From Trematomus loennbergii (lineage: Eukaryota > Chordata > Actinopteri > Perciformes > Nototheniidae): a stretch of DNA of 64,000 nucleotides. Below are positions 20,904 to 32,351 of this stretch, piece by piece (position 1 is the first letter of the stretch; every line of letters starts with the position of its first letter). Below the pieces are notes generated by a model. The model was not told the origin of the DNA, ran no database searches, and was given only the letters and a program-made list of their open reading frames with translations. The stretch lies in contig JAAOOA010000632.1 of the NCBI GenBank assembly GCA_012861695.1, positions 58,501 to 122,500 on the forward strand, read 5' to 3'. A program made the position numbers and the translations under genes.

Positions 20904-22268
20904 GACACACCGTTTCTCCGTGTGCTTCAGTCTCTGTTAAACACACCGTTTCTCCGTGTGCTTCAGTCTCTGTTAACACACCGTTTCTCCGTGTGCTTCA
21001 GTCTCTGTTAAACGCACCGTTTCTCTCGTGTGCTTCAGTCTCTGTTAAACGCACCGTTTCTCCGTGTGCTTCAGTCTCTGTTAAACGCACCGTTTCTCCG
21101 TGTGCTTCAGTCTCTGTCAAACGCACCGTTTCTCCGTGTGCTTCAGTCTCTGTTAAACGCACCGTTTCTCCGTGTGCTTCAGTCTCTGTCAAACGCACCC
21201 TTTCTCCGCGTGCTTCAGTCTCTGTCAAACGCACCGTTTCTCCGCGTGCTTCAGTCTCTGTCAAACGCACCGTTTCTCCGCGTGCTTCAGTCTCTGTCAA
21301 ACGCACCGTTTCTCCGCGTGCTTCAGTCTCTGTCAAACGCACCGTTTCTCCGCGTGCTTCAGTCTCTGTCACGCACCTTTCTCCGCGTGCTTCAGTCTCT
21401 GTCAGACGCACCGTTTCTCCGCGTGCTTCAGTCTCTGTCAAACGCACCGTTTCTCCGCGTGCTTCAGTCTCTGTCAAACGCACCGTTTCTCCGCGTGCTT
21501 CAGTCTCTGTCAAACGCACCGTTTCTCCGCGTGCTTCAGTCTCTGTCAAACGCACCGTTTCTCCGCGTGCTTCAGTCTCTGTCAAACGCACCGTTTCTCC
21601 GCGTGCTTCAGTCTCTGTCAACGCACCGTTTCTCCGCGTGCTTCAGTCTCTGTCAGACGCACCGTTTCTCCGCGTGCTTCAGTCTCTGTCAAACGCACCG
21701 TTTCTCCGCGTGCTTCAGTCTCTGTCAAACACACCGTTTCTCCGCGTGCTTCAGTCTCTGTTAAACACCGTTTCTCCGCGTGCTTCAGTCTCTGTCAAAC
21801 GCACCGTTTCTCCGTGTGCTTCAGTCTCTCGTTTCTCCTGCTTCAGTCTCTGTCAAACGCACCGTTTCTCCGCGTGCTTCAGTCTCTGTTAAACACACCG
21901 TTTCTCCGTGTGCTTCAGTCTCTGTTAGACGCACCGTTTCTCCGTGTGCTTCAGTCTCTGTTAAACGCACCGTTTCTCCGTGTGCTTCAGTCTCTGTTAA
22001 ACGCACCGTTTCTCTCCGTGTGCTTCAGTCTCTGTTAAACACACCGTTTCTCCGTGTGCTTCAGTCTCTGTTAAACACACCGTTTCTCCGTGTGCTTCAG
22101 TCTCTGTTAACAAACCGTTTCTCCGTGTGCTTCAGTCTCTGTCAGACACACACGTTTCTCTCCGTGTGCTTCAGTCTCTGTTAAACGCACCGTTTCTCCT
22201 GTGCTTCAGTCTCTGTTAAACGCACCGTTTCTCCGTGTGCTTCAGTCTCTGTTAAACACACTGTTTCT
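20904..22268. repeat. 36-bp minisatellite upstream of zinc-finger exon 1, left (about 38 units)
   Basis: Unit of 36 bp = 12 codons. The minus strand reads TETEAHGETVCL repeatedly; units alternate CACACGG/CACGCGG and GTGTTT/GCGTTT variants. The central part is dominated by the CGCG variant with C in GTCAAA, the flanks by the TGTG variant, so variants are clustered. Several 1-2 bp indels shift the frame along the array. The right arm counterpart has about 74 units. Confidence 0.95.
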
Positions 22269-22289
22269 CTCTGAAGCTTCCTGAGCTGC

Positions 22290-22431
22290 TGTTCAGCTGG
22301 ACGGCAGGAAGCAGAGGTTTGGAGGATGATGTCCCTGATGCTGTTTAGATTCTCCAGCACATGGGGGGTCCTGTGTGGATGGCAGCTCCTTCCTCAGCAG
22401 ATCCAGTTCTCCAGAATTGTCCTAATCACAG
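22290..22431 (-). other. Exon-like conserved block upstream of the zinc-finger gene, left
   Basis: On the minus strand a pyrimidine-rich acceptor (TTTCTCTGTGATTAG) precedes GACAATTCTGGAGAACTGG, then DLLRKELPSTQDPP in one frame to a stop. No donor or known domain is seen. The same block at 50,525-50,680 differs by single-base indels that change the frame. It could be an untranslated or decayed exon of the zinc-finger gene. Confidence 0.4.
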
Positions 22432-22532
22432 AGAAACAAGAGAGAAAGAACAACATGTATTAATCTTATTAACAAATGATGATCATGACCATCCCTAAAG
22501 GATTATTTTAAATTCTGTACTGTTTTGGTTTT

Positions 22533-22617
22533 AAAAATGTCTATATAGACATTTTTAAAAACACTTCAGAGACATGTTTTATATAGATCTATACAAAACA
22601 TGTCTCTGAAGTGTTTT
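22533..22617. repeat. Two perfect or near-perfect hairpins
   Basis: AAAAATGTCTATATAGACATTTTT (22,533-22,556) is a perfect palindrome. Next to it, ACACTTCAGAGACATGTTTT pairs with AAAACATGTCTCTGAAGTGT around ATATAGATCTAT. This fits the two ends of a very small foldback element. A mirrored copy is at 50,331-50,412. Confidence 0.8.
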
Positions 22618-22648
22618 GCTCAAAATACCAACAGACCAACCTTTGTAG

Positions 22649-23492
22649 TAGAGATGTCCCGATCCGATCACGTGATTGGGGATCGGAGCCGATCACGTGA
22701 TTTTCTAAAGATCGGAATCGGGAGAAAAAAATCGGGGATCGGGAATCTTTTCTTTTTTTTAATTTTTTTTATTTAATGTTACAAAACAAAAATGACCATG
22801 TTCACGTCTTAAAGTCATCCTGAGGCCTTAGTTTTAAAATGACACAACATGTATGTGTTGCTTCTTTTGGGCTTGTTTTCATAGACCTGGTTGCTTATTT
22901 CTCTCAAATCTGGAAACAGAGTGGGCGCAGTGTCTAATAGTAGCAGTAAGCTAACGAGAGGCTACGTTCAGCCGGTGTAACGAGAGGCTACGTTCAGCCG
23001 GTTGTAACGAGAGGCTACGTTCAGCCGGTGTAACGAGAGGCTACGTTCAGCCTGTAACGAGGCTACGTTCAGCCGGTGTAACGAGAGGCTACGTTCAGCT
23101 GGTGCCTCGGGAGTCGGGACAGAGAAAATGTCAGGAGTTTGGAAGTATTATAAAATTGAAAGCGAAGGCAGTGTAACAGCCAGATGCAATGTTTGCAAGG
23201 CGGAGGTTCCGCGTGGTGGAAAGAACAGAGCTACGTTCAACACGACCAATCTAATACAAACACCAACAACAACACGAGGAGTACACAGCGGCCACTCAGG
23301 TCACGGCACTGAAACAACCGACACTTTCAGAGACTTTTAAAAGGAAAGAGAAACTGCCCCAGAACAGTGAAGAGGCCAAAAGAAGAACAGCCAAGATAGC
23401 TGAATTCATCGCGTTGGATGACCAGCCGTTATCTGTTACCTTTTTACGCCACCTGAGAAACAAACACAGTCTATGAGGCTTGGCTACAAAGT
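22649..23492 (+). mobile_element. hAT element with BED finger, left copy, truncated
   Basis: Begins TAGAGATGTCCCGATCCGAT, with subterminal repeats of GATCGG/CCGATC. A short array of CGAGAGGCTACGTTCAGC (about 22,975-23,100) precedes the transposase start. The 3' part is lost: a second, inverted end of the same family begins at about 23,493. Confidence 0.78.
23128..23445 (+). pseudogene. hAT transposase N-terminus (BED zinc finger)
   Basis: Frame 23,128: MSGVWKYYKIESEGSVTARC, then NVCKAEVPRGGKNRATFNTT, a BED-type zinc finger with W, paired cysteines and the RGG motif; the closing H-x-H part is displaced. After a frame shift near 23,260 the next frame gives ALKQPTLSETFKRKEKLPQN and KIAEFIALDDQPLSV, the linker that follows the BED domain in such hAT transposases. 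The catalytic core is absent. Confidence 0.75.
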
Positions 23493-23700
23493 AGGGATGT
23501 CCCGATCACCTTTTTTTGCTCCCGATCCGATTCCGATCATTTGATTTTGACAATCTGCCGATACCGATTTTTCCCGATCCGATCTTTATGCAATGCATTA
23601 AGAGAAAAAAAAGGTAACAGATAACGGCTGGTCATCCAACGCGATGAATTCAGCTATCTTGGCTGTTATTTTTTAGGCCTTTTCAGTTAAAAAAAGAAGT
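23493..23700 (-). mobile_element. Second, inverted end of the same hAT family
   Basis: TAGGGATGTCCCGATCACC opens a second copy. It ends with the reverse complement of the LDDQPLSV-coding stretch found just before (GGTAACAGATAACGGCTGG). The two 5' halves therefore lie tail to tail and form a local foldback. The same arrangement is mirrored at 49,460-49,645. Confidence 0.7.
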
Positions 23701-23849
23701 TTTCCCCAAAAAAGATTTTTTTTTTTTTTTTTTTTTATATTATTTCATGATGACAGGAAATCATATTAAAATTACAAGAATAAACGGTTCATTGAAATGT
23801 GTCATGTATTTTAACAAAAGAAAAACTGTATAAATGGAATACATTATAT

Positions 23850-24270
23850 TAGGGTGTGCGATTATGGCAAAAATCATAATCACGATTATTTGGGTCAATA
23901 ATTGATATCACGATTATTAAATACGATTATTCATTGACTTTGAAAACTTAACTGTTGATTACCCTGAACGTATAATTCAACTGAAAAACCAATACAAAAA
24001 TAAATGATACATTTAAATAAATATCAAAATAATAAATACCAATAAACAAGATCAACAAATATTTGGAGCGCACTTCCCCAAGCTACTAAACATATATAAA
24101 TATGATAAATACATATAAATTGAGACCAAAATTAATGAGATCAAATATGTTGCAGTGCAGTCACAACCTAGCAAAGCTAAATAATAGTTTTTTTCGATTA
24201 TGTTGTTTTCCTAATTGTGGCAGGCCAAAATCGTAATTGCGATTAAAATACGATTAATTGCACAGCCCTA
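23850..24270. mobile_element. hAT MITE with 8-bp target duplication, left copy
   Basis: Ends TAGGGTGTGCGATTA and TAATTGCACAGCCCTA, with perfect flanking duplication CATTATAT (23,842-23,849 and 24,271-24,278). The interior is made of ATCGTGATTAT-like subterminal repeats and has no ORF. The 8-bp duplication identifies hAT. The right-arm copy (48,883-49,286) has the same duplication, so insertion preceded the palindrome. Confidence 0.9.
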
Positions 24271-24794
24271 CATTATATATCTGTTTTTAGCAGCTTTTAA
24301 AGTGCACCTATCGGGCTATTTTAAGGCATGTATTATGGGTCTCAGATATATACAATATATAAAAACATGTCTATGATGTGTTTTGCTCAAATACAAACAG
24401 ATCATGCACTTTAGACATCCCTCATATCCCTCTATTCCAGCTGTTAGAGAACGCGGATTTCGGGTCCTTAGCTTGAAAAAAAGAAAGAGGAGGCGGAGCT
24501 AATGCCTGCTCAGAATTCTACCGGAGAGAAAATTAAATTCTGCTGTGATGAAACGCCACCCTGAAGTCATTCATTCTTAAACCACAGAGTAGAGGTTTGT
24601 GCACTTTTCTGACACACGATAAGCGCTCCTGACAAAACAAGATAATCCAGATAAAAAGATGATTGTGCTGCATTCTGTTTCGCATTATGCTCTCGTTTTG
24701 TCTTGGGTTGTAAATTCAGCGTACCCCTTTCCTTTGCAGTGGTGTGCTTTGGCTCCTCCCTAAAAGCCCACACTCACTCTTAACCCTAGATTCC
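24271..24794. other. No gene seen; dispersed repeat
   Basis: Intergenic sequence conserved in the right arm (48,360-48,880). Short frames in it are not similar to any protein I know. Confidence 0.45.
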
Positions 24795-24874
24795 GCCGCG
24801 TTACGGCTGCGCCGCGTTACGGCTGCGCCGCGGCCACTCAATGGGTGCTATTCCACCTTCTGGGACGCTACGGC

Positions 24875-25396
24875 TAGAAGCGTATCAGAAGCGTATCAGA
24901 AGCGTATCAGAAGCGTCCCAGAAGCGTCTCAGAAGCGTATCAGAAGCGTATCAGAAGCGTATCAGAAGCGTCCCAGAAGCGTCTCAGAAGCGTATCAGAA
25001 GCGTATCAGAAGCGTATCAGAAGCGTCCCAGAAGCGTCTCAGAAGCGTATCAGAAGCGTATCAGAAGCGTATCAGAAGCGTCCCAGAAGCGTATCAGAAG
25101 CGTATCAGAAGCGTCCCAGAAGCGTATCAGAAGCGTCCAGAAGCGTATCAGAAGCGTCCCAGAAGCGTCAGAAGCGTATCAGAAGCGTATCAGAAGCGTA
25201 TCAGAAGCGTCCAGAAGCGTATCAGAAGCGTATCAGAAGCGTCTCAGAAGCGTATCAGAAGCGTATCAGAAGCGTATCAGAAGCGTATCAGAAGCGTCTC
25301 AGAAGCGTATCAGAAGCGTCAGAAGCGTATCAGAAGCGTCCCAGAAGCGTATCAGAAGCGTATCAGAACGTATCAGAAGCGTATCAGAAGCGTCTC
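24875..25396. repeat. 11-bp satellite (AGAAGCGTATC), left (about 48 units)
   Basis: An 11-bp unit, AGAAGCG followed by TATC, TCCC or TCTC. Three unit types are mixed, with occasional 8-bp short units. Flanks are GC-rich (GCCGCGTTACGGCTGCGCC). The right arm has about 22 units (48,015-48,255). Confidence 0.93.
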
Positions 25397-27237
25397 GGCG
25401 CTGGGCTCCGCTAAGAATAGGATGACAGTCTATTTTCGACGCGACACGAGGCGTTGCATTATAACAATTATTATTAACTTTGTCTGCACAAAGTAGCCTG
25501 TCCAGGAAATATGCCCAAATCAACAAAAGCTGCGAGCCGGCACACAAGACGCTCCGCTTCCGAAACGCGCCCGGTGGGTTATGACGCTGGAGGAGGTCGG
25601 ACCAAAACCGCGGCGCAGCCGTACCTTTAAATATCAATAATAACCTCAGTTAGCAAACTCTAATAAAACTCAAATGCCGTGCAAGGCTCAATAATGTCCA
25701 TTTCAGTGTGAGTAACGGTGACTTACTATTGGTCAGCGACGCACAAAACTCACACGCCATGTTGCCACATTTAGGTCGTCTGACGGGCCTCTCTCTTTTT
25801 CTCCTAACTCCAGCTGCGCAGCTCCATGTCCCATCAACAGACAACAAATACTATGCAAGATTTTCAATGTTGGGGAGTAGCGACGCTACCGGCTTAGCTA
25901 ACATATTCAGTAGCTTTACGTAGGCTTTGCTACTTTAAAAACAATGTAGCATTCCCTGAAGCAAGCTACTTGTACCACCAAGTAGAGGCTTAGCGGAGCG
26001 TCAGCACCTGATGACAATGGAATCTGACGAGGAAGACGCAACTATTTCTTGCACCGAAATGGGATGGGCACCGGAACCTGGTATTATTGCAGTGAACCAA
26101 CACATTAATACTTCTTTCGGTTAACTACGAGCTTTCACACCGCTCACTCTGCTGCTGACACGCACCTCATCTGCCCCAGTTACACACTCTCAAGATGGCA
26201 CTCGTAGCTACCCACATTCAAATGATCTTCAAGTGACCGCTTGCTCCTGTTTACAGACCTGCTGCGATACTGTCCAGTGTGATAGTGATGCCAAGTGACG
26301 ACTTTATATAACAAAGCTCTATTCAAACCAATGCTTTAAATGTACAGATGTGATTGTGAGGAAGCGCACACACTCACTCACTAACATACTAGCTTAACTA
26401 TTTGTTGTTAAGAAAGGTAGTCTATTTTTCTTCAGAATTGTCTTTATTTCAGTTAAAGTTATAAAAGCAGCTTTCACAGACAAATTAATAAAATGCATCT
26501 AAATTAATTTAACAGTCTTTAAAACTCACAATCACAAAGTAATCCACATGTCCTTTGTTCAGAGCTGGAAGCCATCTTGTTCCAGTGCTTTTGAAAGAAA
26601 ACCCTCTCTCCATGTATTGGTTTTTCACCTGCACCTCACATTGCAACAATGATCATAACAGTTAATGAAAAGTACATTTAAGAGTAGTATTGCCTTTGAC
26701 TTCAAGCTGTATACGTGTAAAGACAATTAATGGCTGTATCATCCACAGAATTTGTAATTATAAAAACTATTGTTTGTAGCACTAAATGTAAGTGTACTTC
26801 TGTCTTAACAGGTGCCTATTAAGATCAATCCAACGGTGCTTTCATTGACTACAAACATCGCTGACTTCGAATGGAGAGAGTAGAAACGCACACACATAGT
26901 CATGTACACACACACACAAACTGGTAGATTTCTTTAGTGTTTATAATTGTTATCTTTGGCACAAAGTGTTGGCTATTGTTGAATGTTGAAATGTTTCATT
27001 GCCGGTCTATTCTGCTTTATTATTATTATTATTATTTCAAATATTTTATTTATTGTTTTTATTTTTGTGATGTATATTATTATTTTTAAATATATAAAAT
27101 ATATATTATATAAAAATGTATATTAATATATATTATATATAAATGAATATATATATTTGTGTTTTTTTCTGCAAAACATCTGACAGTTAAAGTAAAATGA
27201 CACGTTTTCTTTGTGTTTTACATTTAAATGGTCTCAG
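25397..27237. other. No gene seen; conserved arm sequence, part left-specific
   Basis: No supported exon. 26,164-26,656 (493 bp) is present only in the left arm; the right arm has an LTR-like sequence at the same position (46,862-47,250). 27,000-27,170 is very AT-rich with self-complementary TATATA runs. Confidence 0.55.
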
Positions 27238-27505
27238 ATTTCGTGAAGTTCACTGACGACACAACCGTCATCGGCCAGATCTCCGACGGCGACAAGACGT
27301 CGTACAGAGAGGAGGTCGAAACCCTGACATCTTGGTGCCAGGATAACAACCTCCATCTCAACGTCAGCAAACCAAGGAGCTGATTGTGGATTACAGGAAG
27401 CAGCAGGGAGAGGGACACGCCCCCATCGCCATCAATGGGACTACGGTGGAGAGAGTCAGCAGCTTCAGGTTCCTCGGGGTCCACATCTCTGAGGACCTGA
27501 CATAG
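27238..27505 (+). pseudogene. LINE reverse transcriptase fragment, left copy
   Basis: Plus strand: VKFTDDTTVIGQISDGDKTS (a degenerate F-x-DD motif, with T in place of A), LTSWCQDNNLHLNVSK, then after a 1-nt shift ELIVDYRKQQGEG, AINGTTVERVSSFRFLGVHI and SEDLT. This is the stretch from RT motif C to the thumb of fish jockey/L2-like LINEs. It ends abruptly in the 25-bp satellite, whose unit begins with its last codons. Confidence 0.85.
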
Positions 27506-29541
27506 ACTCATCTCTGAGGACCTGACATGGACTCATCACTGAGGACCTGACATGGACTCATCTCTGAGGACCTGACATGGACTCATCTCTGAGGACCTGA
27601 CATGGACTCATCTCTGAGGACCTGACATGGACTCATCACTGAGGACCTGACATGGACTCATCTCTGAGGACCTGACATGGACTCATCACTGAGGACCTGA
27701 CATGGACTCATCTCTGAGGACCTGACATGGACTCATCACTGAGGACCTGACATGGACTCATCTCTGAGGACCTGACATGGACTCATCTCTGAGGACCTGA
27801 CATGGACTCATCTCTGAGGACCTGACATGGACTCATCACTGAGGACCTGACATGGACTCATCTCTGAGGACCTGACATGGACTCATCTCTGAGGACCTGA
27901 CATGGACTCATCTCTGAGGACCTGACATGGACTCATCTCTGAGGACCTGACATGGACTCATCACTGAGGACCTGACATGGACTCATCTGAGACCTGACAT
28001 GGACTCATCACTGAAGACCTGACATGGACTCATCTCTGAGGACCTGACATGGACTCATCTCTGAGGACCTGACATGGACTCATCACTGAGGACCTGACAT
28101 GGACTCATCACTGAGGACCTGACATGGACTCATCACTGAGGACCTGACATGGACTCATCTCTGAGGACCTGACATGGACTCATCACTGAGGACCTGACAT
28201 GGACTCATCACTGAGGACCTGACATGGACTCATCTCTGAGGACCTGACATGGACTCATCACTGAGGACCTGACATGGACTCATCTCTGAGGACCTGACAT
28301 GGACTCATCACTGAGACCTGACATGGACTCATCTCTGAACCTGACATGGACTCATCTCTGAGGACCTGACATGGACTCATCTCTGAGGACCTGACATGGA
28401 CTCATCACTGAGGACCTGACATGGACTCATCACTGAGGACCTGACATGGACTCATCACTGAGGACCTGACATGGACTCATCTCTGAGGACCTGACATGGA
28501 CTCATCACTGAGGACCTGACATGGACTCATCTCTGAGGACCTGACATGGACTCATCTCTGAGGACCTGACATGGACTCATCACTGAGGACCTGACATGGA
28601 CTCATCTCTGAGGACCTGACATGGACTCATCACTGAGGACCTGACATGGACTCATCACTGAGGACCTGACATGGACTCATCACTGAGGACCTGACATGGA
28701 CTCATCTCTGAGGACCTGACATGGACTCATCTCTGAGGACCTGACATGGACTCATCACTGAAGACCTGACATGGACTCATCTCTGAAGACCTGACATGGA
28801 CTCATCTCTGAGGACCTGACATAGGACTCATCACTGAGGACCTGACATGGACTCATCTCTGAGGACCTGACATGGACTCATCACTGAGGACCTGACTCAT
28901 CACTGAGGACCTGACATGGACTCATCACTGAGGACCTGACATGGACTCATCTCTGAGGACCTGACATGGACTCATCACTGAGGACCTGACATGGACTCAT
29001 CACTGAGGACCTGACATGGACTCATCTCTGAGGACCTGACATGGACTCATCTCTGAGGACCTGACATGGACTCATCTCTGAGGACCTGACATGGACTCAT
29101 CTCTTGAGGACCTGACATGGACTCATCTCTGAGGACCTGACATGGACTCATCTCTGAGGACCTGACATGGACTCATCTCGAGGACCTGACATGGACTCAT
29201 CACTGAGGACCTGACATGGACTCATCACTGAGGACCTGACATGGACTCATCTCTGAGGACCTGACATGGACTCATCACTGAGGACCTGACATGGACTCAT
29301 CTCTGAGGACCTGACATGGACTCATCTCTGAGGACCTGACATGGACTCATCTCTGAGGACCTGACATGGACTCATCACTGAGGACCTGACATGGACTCAT
29401 CACTGAGGACCTGACATGGACTCATCTCTGAGGACCTGACATGGACTCATCTCTGAGGACCTGACATGGACTCATCTCTGAGGACCTGACATGGACTCAT
29501 CACTGAGGACCTGACATGGACTCATCACTGAGGACCTGACA
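27490..29541. repeat. 25-bp satellite born from LINE codons, left (about 82 units)
   Basis: Unit GAGGACCTGACATGGACTCAT plus CTCT or CACT, 25 bp. The first unit is continuous with the LINE RT codons for SEDLT. CTCT and CACT variants alternate irregularly. The right-arm array (45,247-46,047) has about 32 units. Confidence 0.95.
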
Positions 29542-31190
29542 CACGAGAAACACCGGCTGTTGTTATGCCTGCTGTGACGTCAAGTTACTCCGCTCTCCGC
29601 TTGTAATTATGCATATCATCTGAATTTGCCGAAACAAGTTTAATATTCTGAAAGCCAAGACTTTGTTTATTTGAAATCAGATGAAAACAAACTGTAACGG
29701 ACCTGCCGTGTTATCTATGATTACTATACGCCTTACATTCATACTTTCAGCGGAGGGAGGGGAAGCGGCGCTGAGGAAGAGCAGAGTGGCGAGTGAGAGC
29801 TGTCATCTTCCCTTTACAAGCTTCAAACATGCCTGTAGTTAATGAGATTGAATATAACAATAACAAATAACAAGATACACACAGCTAGATCACATTTTTA
29901 GATGCGACTTTAGAGTAGAGGGGAATTATTCAAACGGGATGTGTACAGTGTTCCACGGCATCCGCCGCTGCGAAAATGTGGGGCAGGGCTGTAAAGTGGG
30001 GGGGCCAATGGCCCCCTGGCGCCCCTGCTTCCGGCGCCCTTGCCTGACCTTTTATCTCTGGGCTTACACACACACAGGTGTTTGTAAACATTCAATGCTG
30101 TAATTCAATGCAATCCCTCCCCGTCGAGGCAAGCACTGTAATTCTCTCCGGTTAGTCCACCAGCAGATGACAAACACCCACCTCTCTTCCAAGGAACGAG
30201 GGGACGTGCGGCAGAGTTTCAGTTAGATTTTTTTCGCCGGTCAAGATGTCCGTTAAAGTTGAAGTCTTCCGTACAAATTAGAAAAGTGCCGGTCAAAGGT
30301 CTTCTTTGTTAAAAGAATAAAACACAGAGGACGGAGATCTCTTTTCCTCCCCCTCTGGACAGCCCAGCAGCTGATCTCAAAGCACGCTCCCCTCTCCTGC
30401 AGGGGGGCGTGGTCAGCTGCAGCTCACAGAATCAGCCCCCTGCAAAAACAGGGCTGGAAAGAGCAAATACAGCGAAATGAGGCATGGCTAAAATGCAGGA
30501 TCTGTTTGGTATTATGAAAAAAAAACTATATTTATACTTTATATATCCTATATGGCCCTACAATATATTGTTCAAATATAGCATGATAGGTGTCCTTTAA
30601 TGGGAAACCCCACATGTTTGAGCACCCTCTATGAAACGTCAAGCTACCCACAGTACCCCCAAAATAAATCTCTGGCACCGCCACTGAGGGCTAAGCCCCG
30701 AATGTTTCCAGGTCCAGGAAACGCCCCTGCTCGTTAGCCATGCTACTGATGCTGGACAGTTTTTCAGTGGGCACAATAAACGCAACATACAAATGAATGT
30801 AAATAAATAGCCAAATAATCGACCAATGCTCTCTGTCTAATATGTTCGCTAGCTGTTAGTGTTGTTGCATAGCATAGCTGTTAGTGTTGTTGCATAGCAT
30901 ATGTTTCGTGCAGAAGGCAACGGAGAGACTATTTTTTTGAACATCATTATTTACGAATAAAAACTATTTAAATTGAAGTGTGTATTTTTCTTTCACATTG
31001 CCACACGTGGCAACCGTTTTACCAACCTTTTACTAACCTTTTACTAACCTTTAACAAACCTTCGCGTGTGGCCGAACAAACAACGGGGTCTAATAGCCAA
31101 ACACCATTACATTCATCCGTGTGTACCCGGCAATATATATGTATTGTTACATCAAAACTGTCTCTCCTGATTGAAAGTTAAACCCAATAC
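29542..31190. other. No gene; dispersed fish repeats
   Basis: Conserved in the right arm (42,545-45,240). A block of about 500 bp (30,105-30,600; AATCCCTCCCCGTCGAGGCA to ATAGCATGATAGG) recurs inverted at 44,215-44,690 (its mirror) and, additionally, at 57,775-58,265, so it is a dispersed repeat. At about 30,560 this arm holds the empty site of the hAT insertion found at 43,179. Confidence 0.6.
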
Positions 31191-31271
31191 TCACATTCAT
31201 CCGATTAAAGTAAGTTAAACCCAATACTCACATTCATCCGTTATTAAAGTAAGTTAAACCCAATACTCACA
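31175..31271. repeat. 39-bp tandem repeat, left (about 2.5 units)
   Basis: Unit AAGTTAAACCCAATACTCAC followed by ATTCATCCGTTATTAAAGT. The right arm has about nine units, split by an inserted repeat (41,795-42,009 and 42,425-42,545). Confidence 0.85.
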
Positions 31272-31695
31272 TGTATCAGTTACTCCTCACGTGCTGCTTT
31301 CTCTCTGAGACCGGACCGACATTTTGTTTGTTTACTTGTCACCGGCGCGCATTGCATCCTGGGATACGGTGGGCTGCGAGGGAGGACTCTTCAAATCCGG
31401 GAAAAGAAGGCCGCATTCCAACCCGCCCCTCCCCCCTCTCTTCTGTCTGTCCGCAGAATCAGAAGTCCTTTATTGGTCCCACAGAGGGACATTAACATGG
31501 TTACAGCAACAGTGGAGATAGATGCTGCTCCCAGACCGTAGTGGAGGAATACAGGGGAGGACTCTCTGCAGTCTTCCGGACTGAAGCACCAGGCTTCGGC
31601 TTCAATAACCCACTCTGAAATGAGGCAGACAGGCAGGCTGTTCCTTGGGAGGCCGCTGTGTTTCCTCAGGACTTTGTTATTCAGCTAACTGGAGA
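31272..31695. other. LINE/SINE-tail-containing spacer
   Basis: Contains CAGAATCAGAAGTCCTTTAT with TTGGTCCCACAGAGGGACAT, a 3'-tail type frequent in fish LINE/SINE families. Its mirror is at 41,560-41,650. No supported gene. Confidence 0.5.
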
Positions 31696-32351
31696 CAGAC
31701 TGATCACGTCTTCTTCTTCTTCTTCTCTTCGTTTTTGGCGGATTGCAAACAACTTAGAAGGTGCATACCGCCACCTACTGTACATGAGTATGAATCATCA
31801 TATCATACCAACTCTTTAACCTATGATCTAATCAAAATAAATCAAAAATAAATCAATAAATCAACAAAAAACATGAAATAAATAAAACAAAAATAATAAT
31901 CTATATTCTTCCTGACCTAATGTTAAATTATGTTTCCTACCCCAGTTCCACTCAAGAATGTAAACAGTGCCTTTCTGGTAGCTCTCACTCCCTCTCCTTC
32001 TGTTCCCAAAACACCAACCACACTCCTCTCCCTCTCTGCCTCTAAAACTTCAGCCTGTAGTTTTTCTCTTTCAGCTTATAGATGTCACAATGTGATAAGA
32101 TATGTTCCACATCTTCTTAACTCCACAGCTCCCACACTTGTCACTGTCACTTTTCCCATGACATACAGAGTACCATTCAAAGCTATCATGATTTCCTCCC
32201 TTCTGTTTCTTTCTTTATAAATATGAATTGTAATCTGTCTTTTGTACTTTGTGATACTCTTTGCCTTTCTGGTCTTCCTCCCACCTTTTCTGCCAGATCT
32301 CCATCCCTTTCTTCTTAATGACTGTTTCCTTCTCCTTCTCCAAGTTGAACT

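Noticed and set aside
20819..22184. Long open frames (up to 357 codons) over the 36-bp repeat on both strands
   Set aside because: They arise because the unit is 36 bp with no stop in several frames. Overlapping frames on both strands and frame jumps at indels show they are repeat artefacts; only the part touching the zinc-finger start deserves attention.
24744..25496. 250-codon arginine/serine-rich ORF (QKRIRSVSEA repeats) resembling an RS protein
   Set aside because: A product of the 11-bp satellite; the mirrored array has different length and frames.
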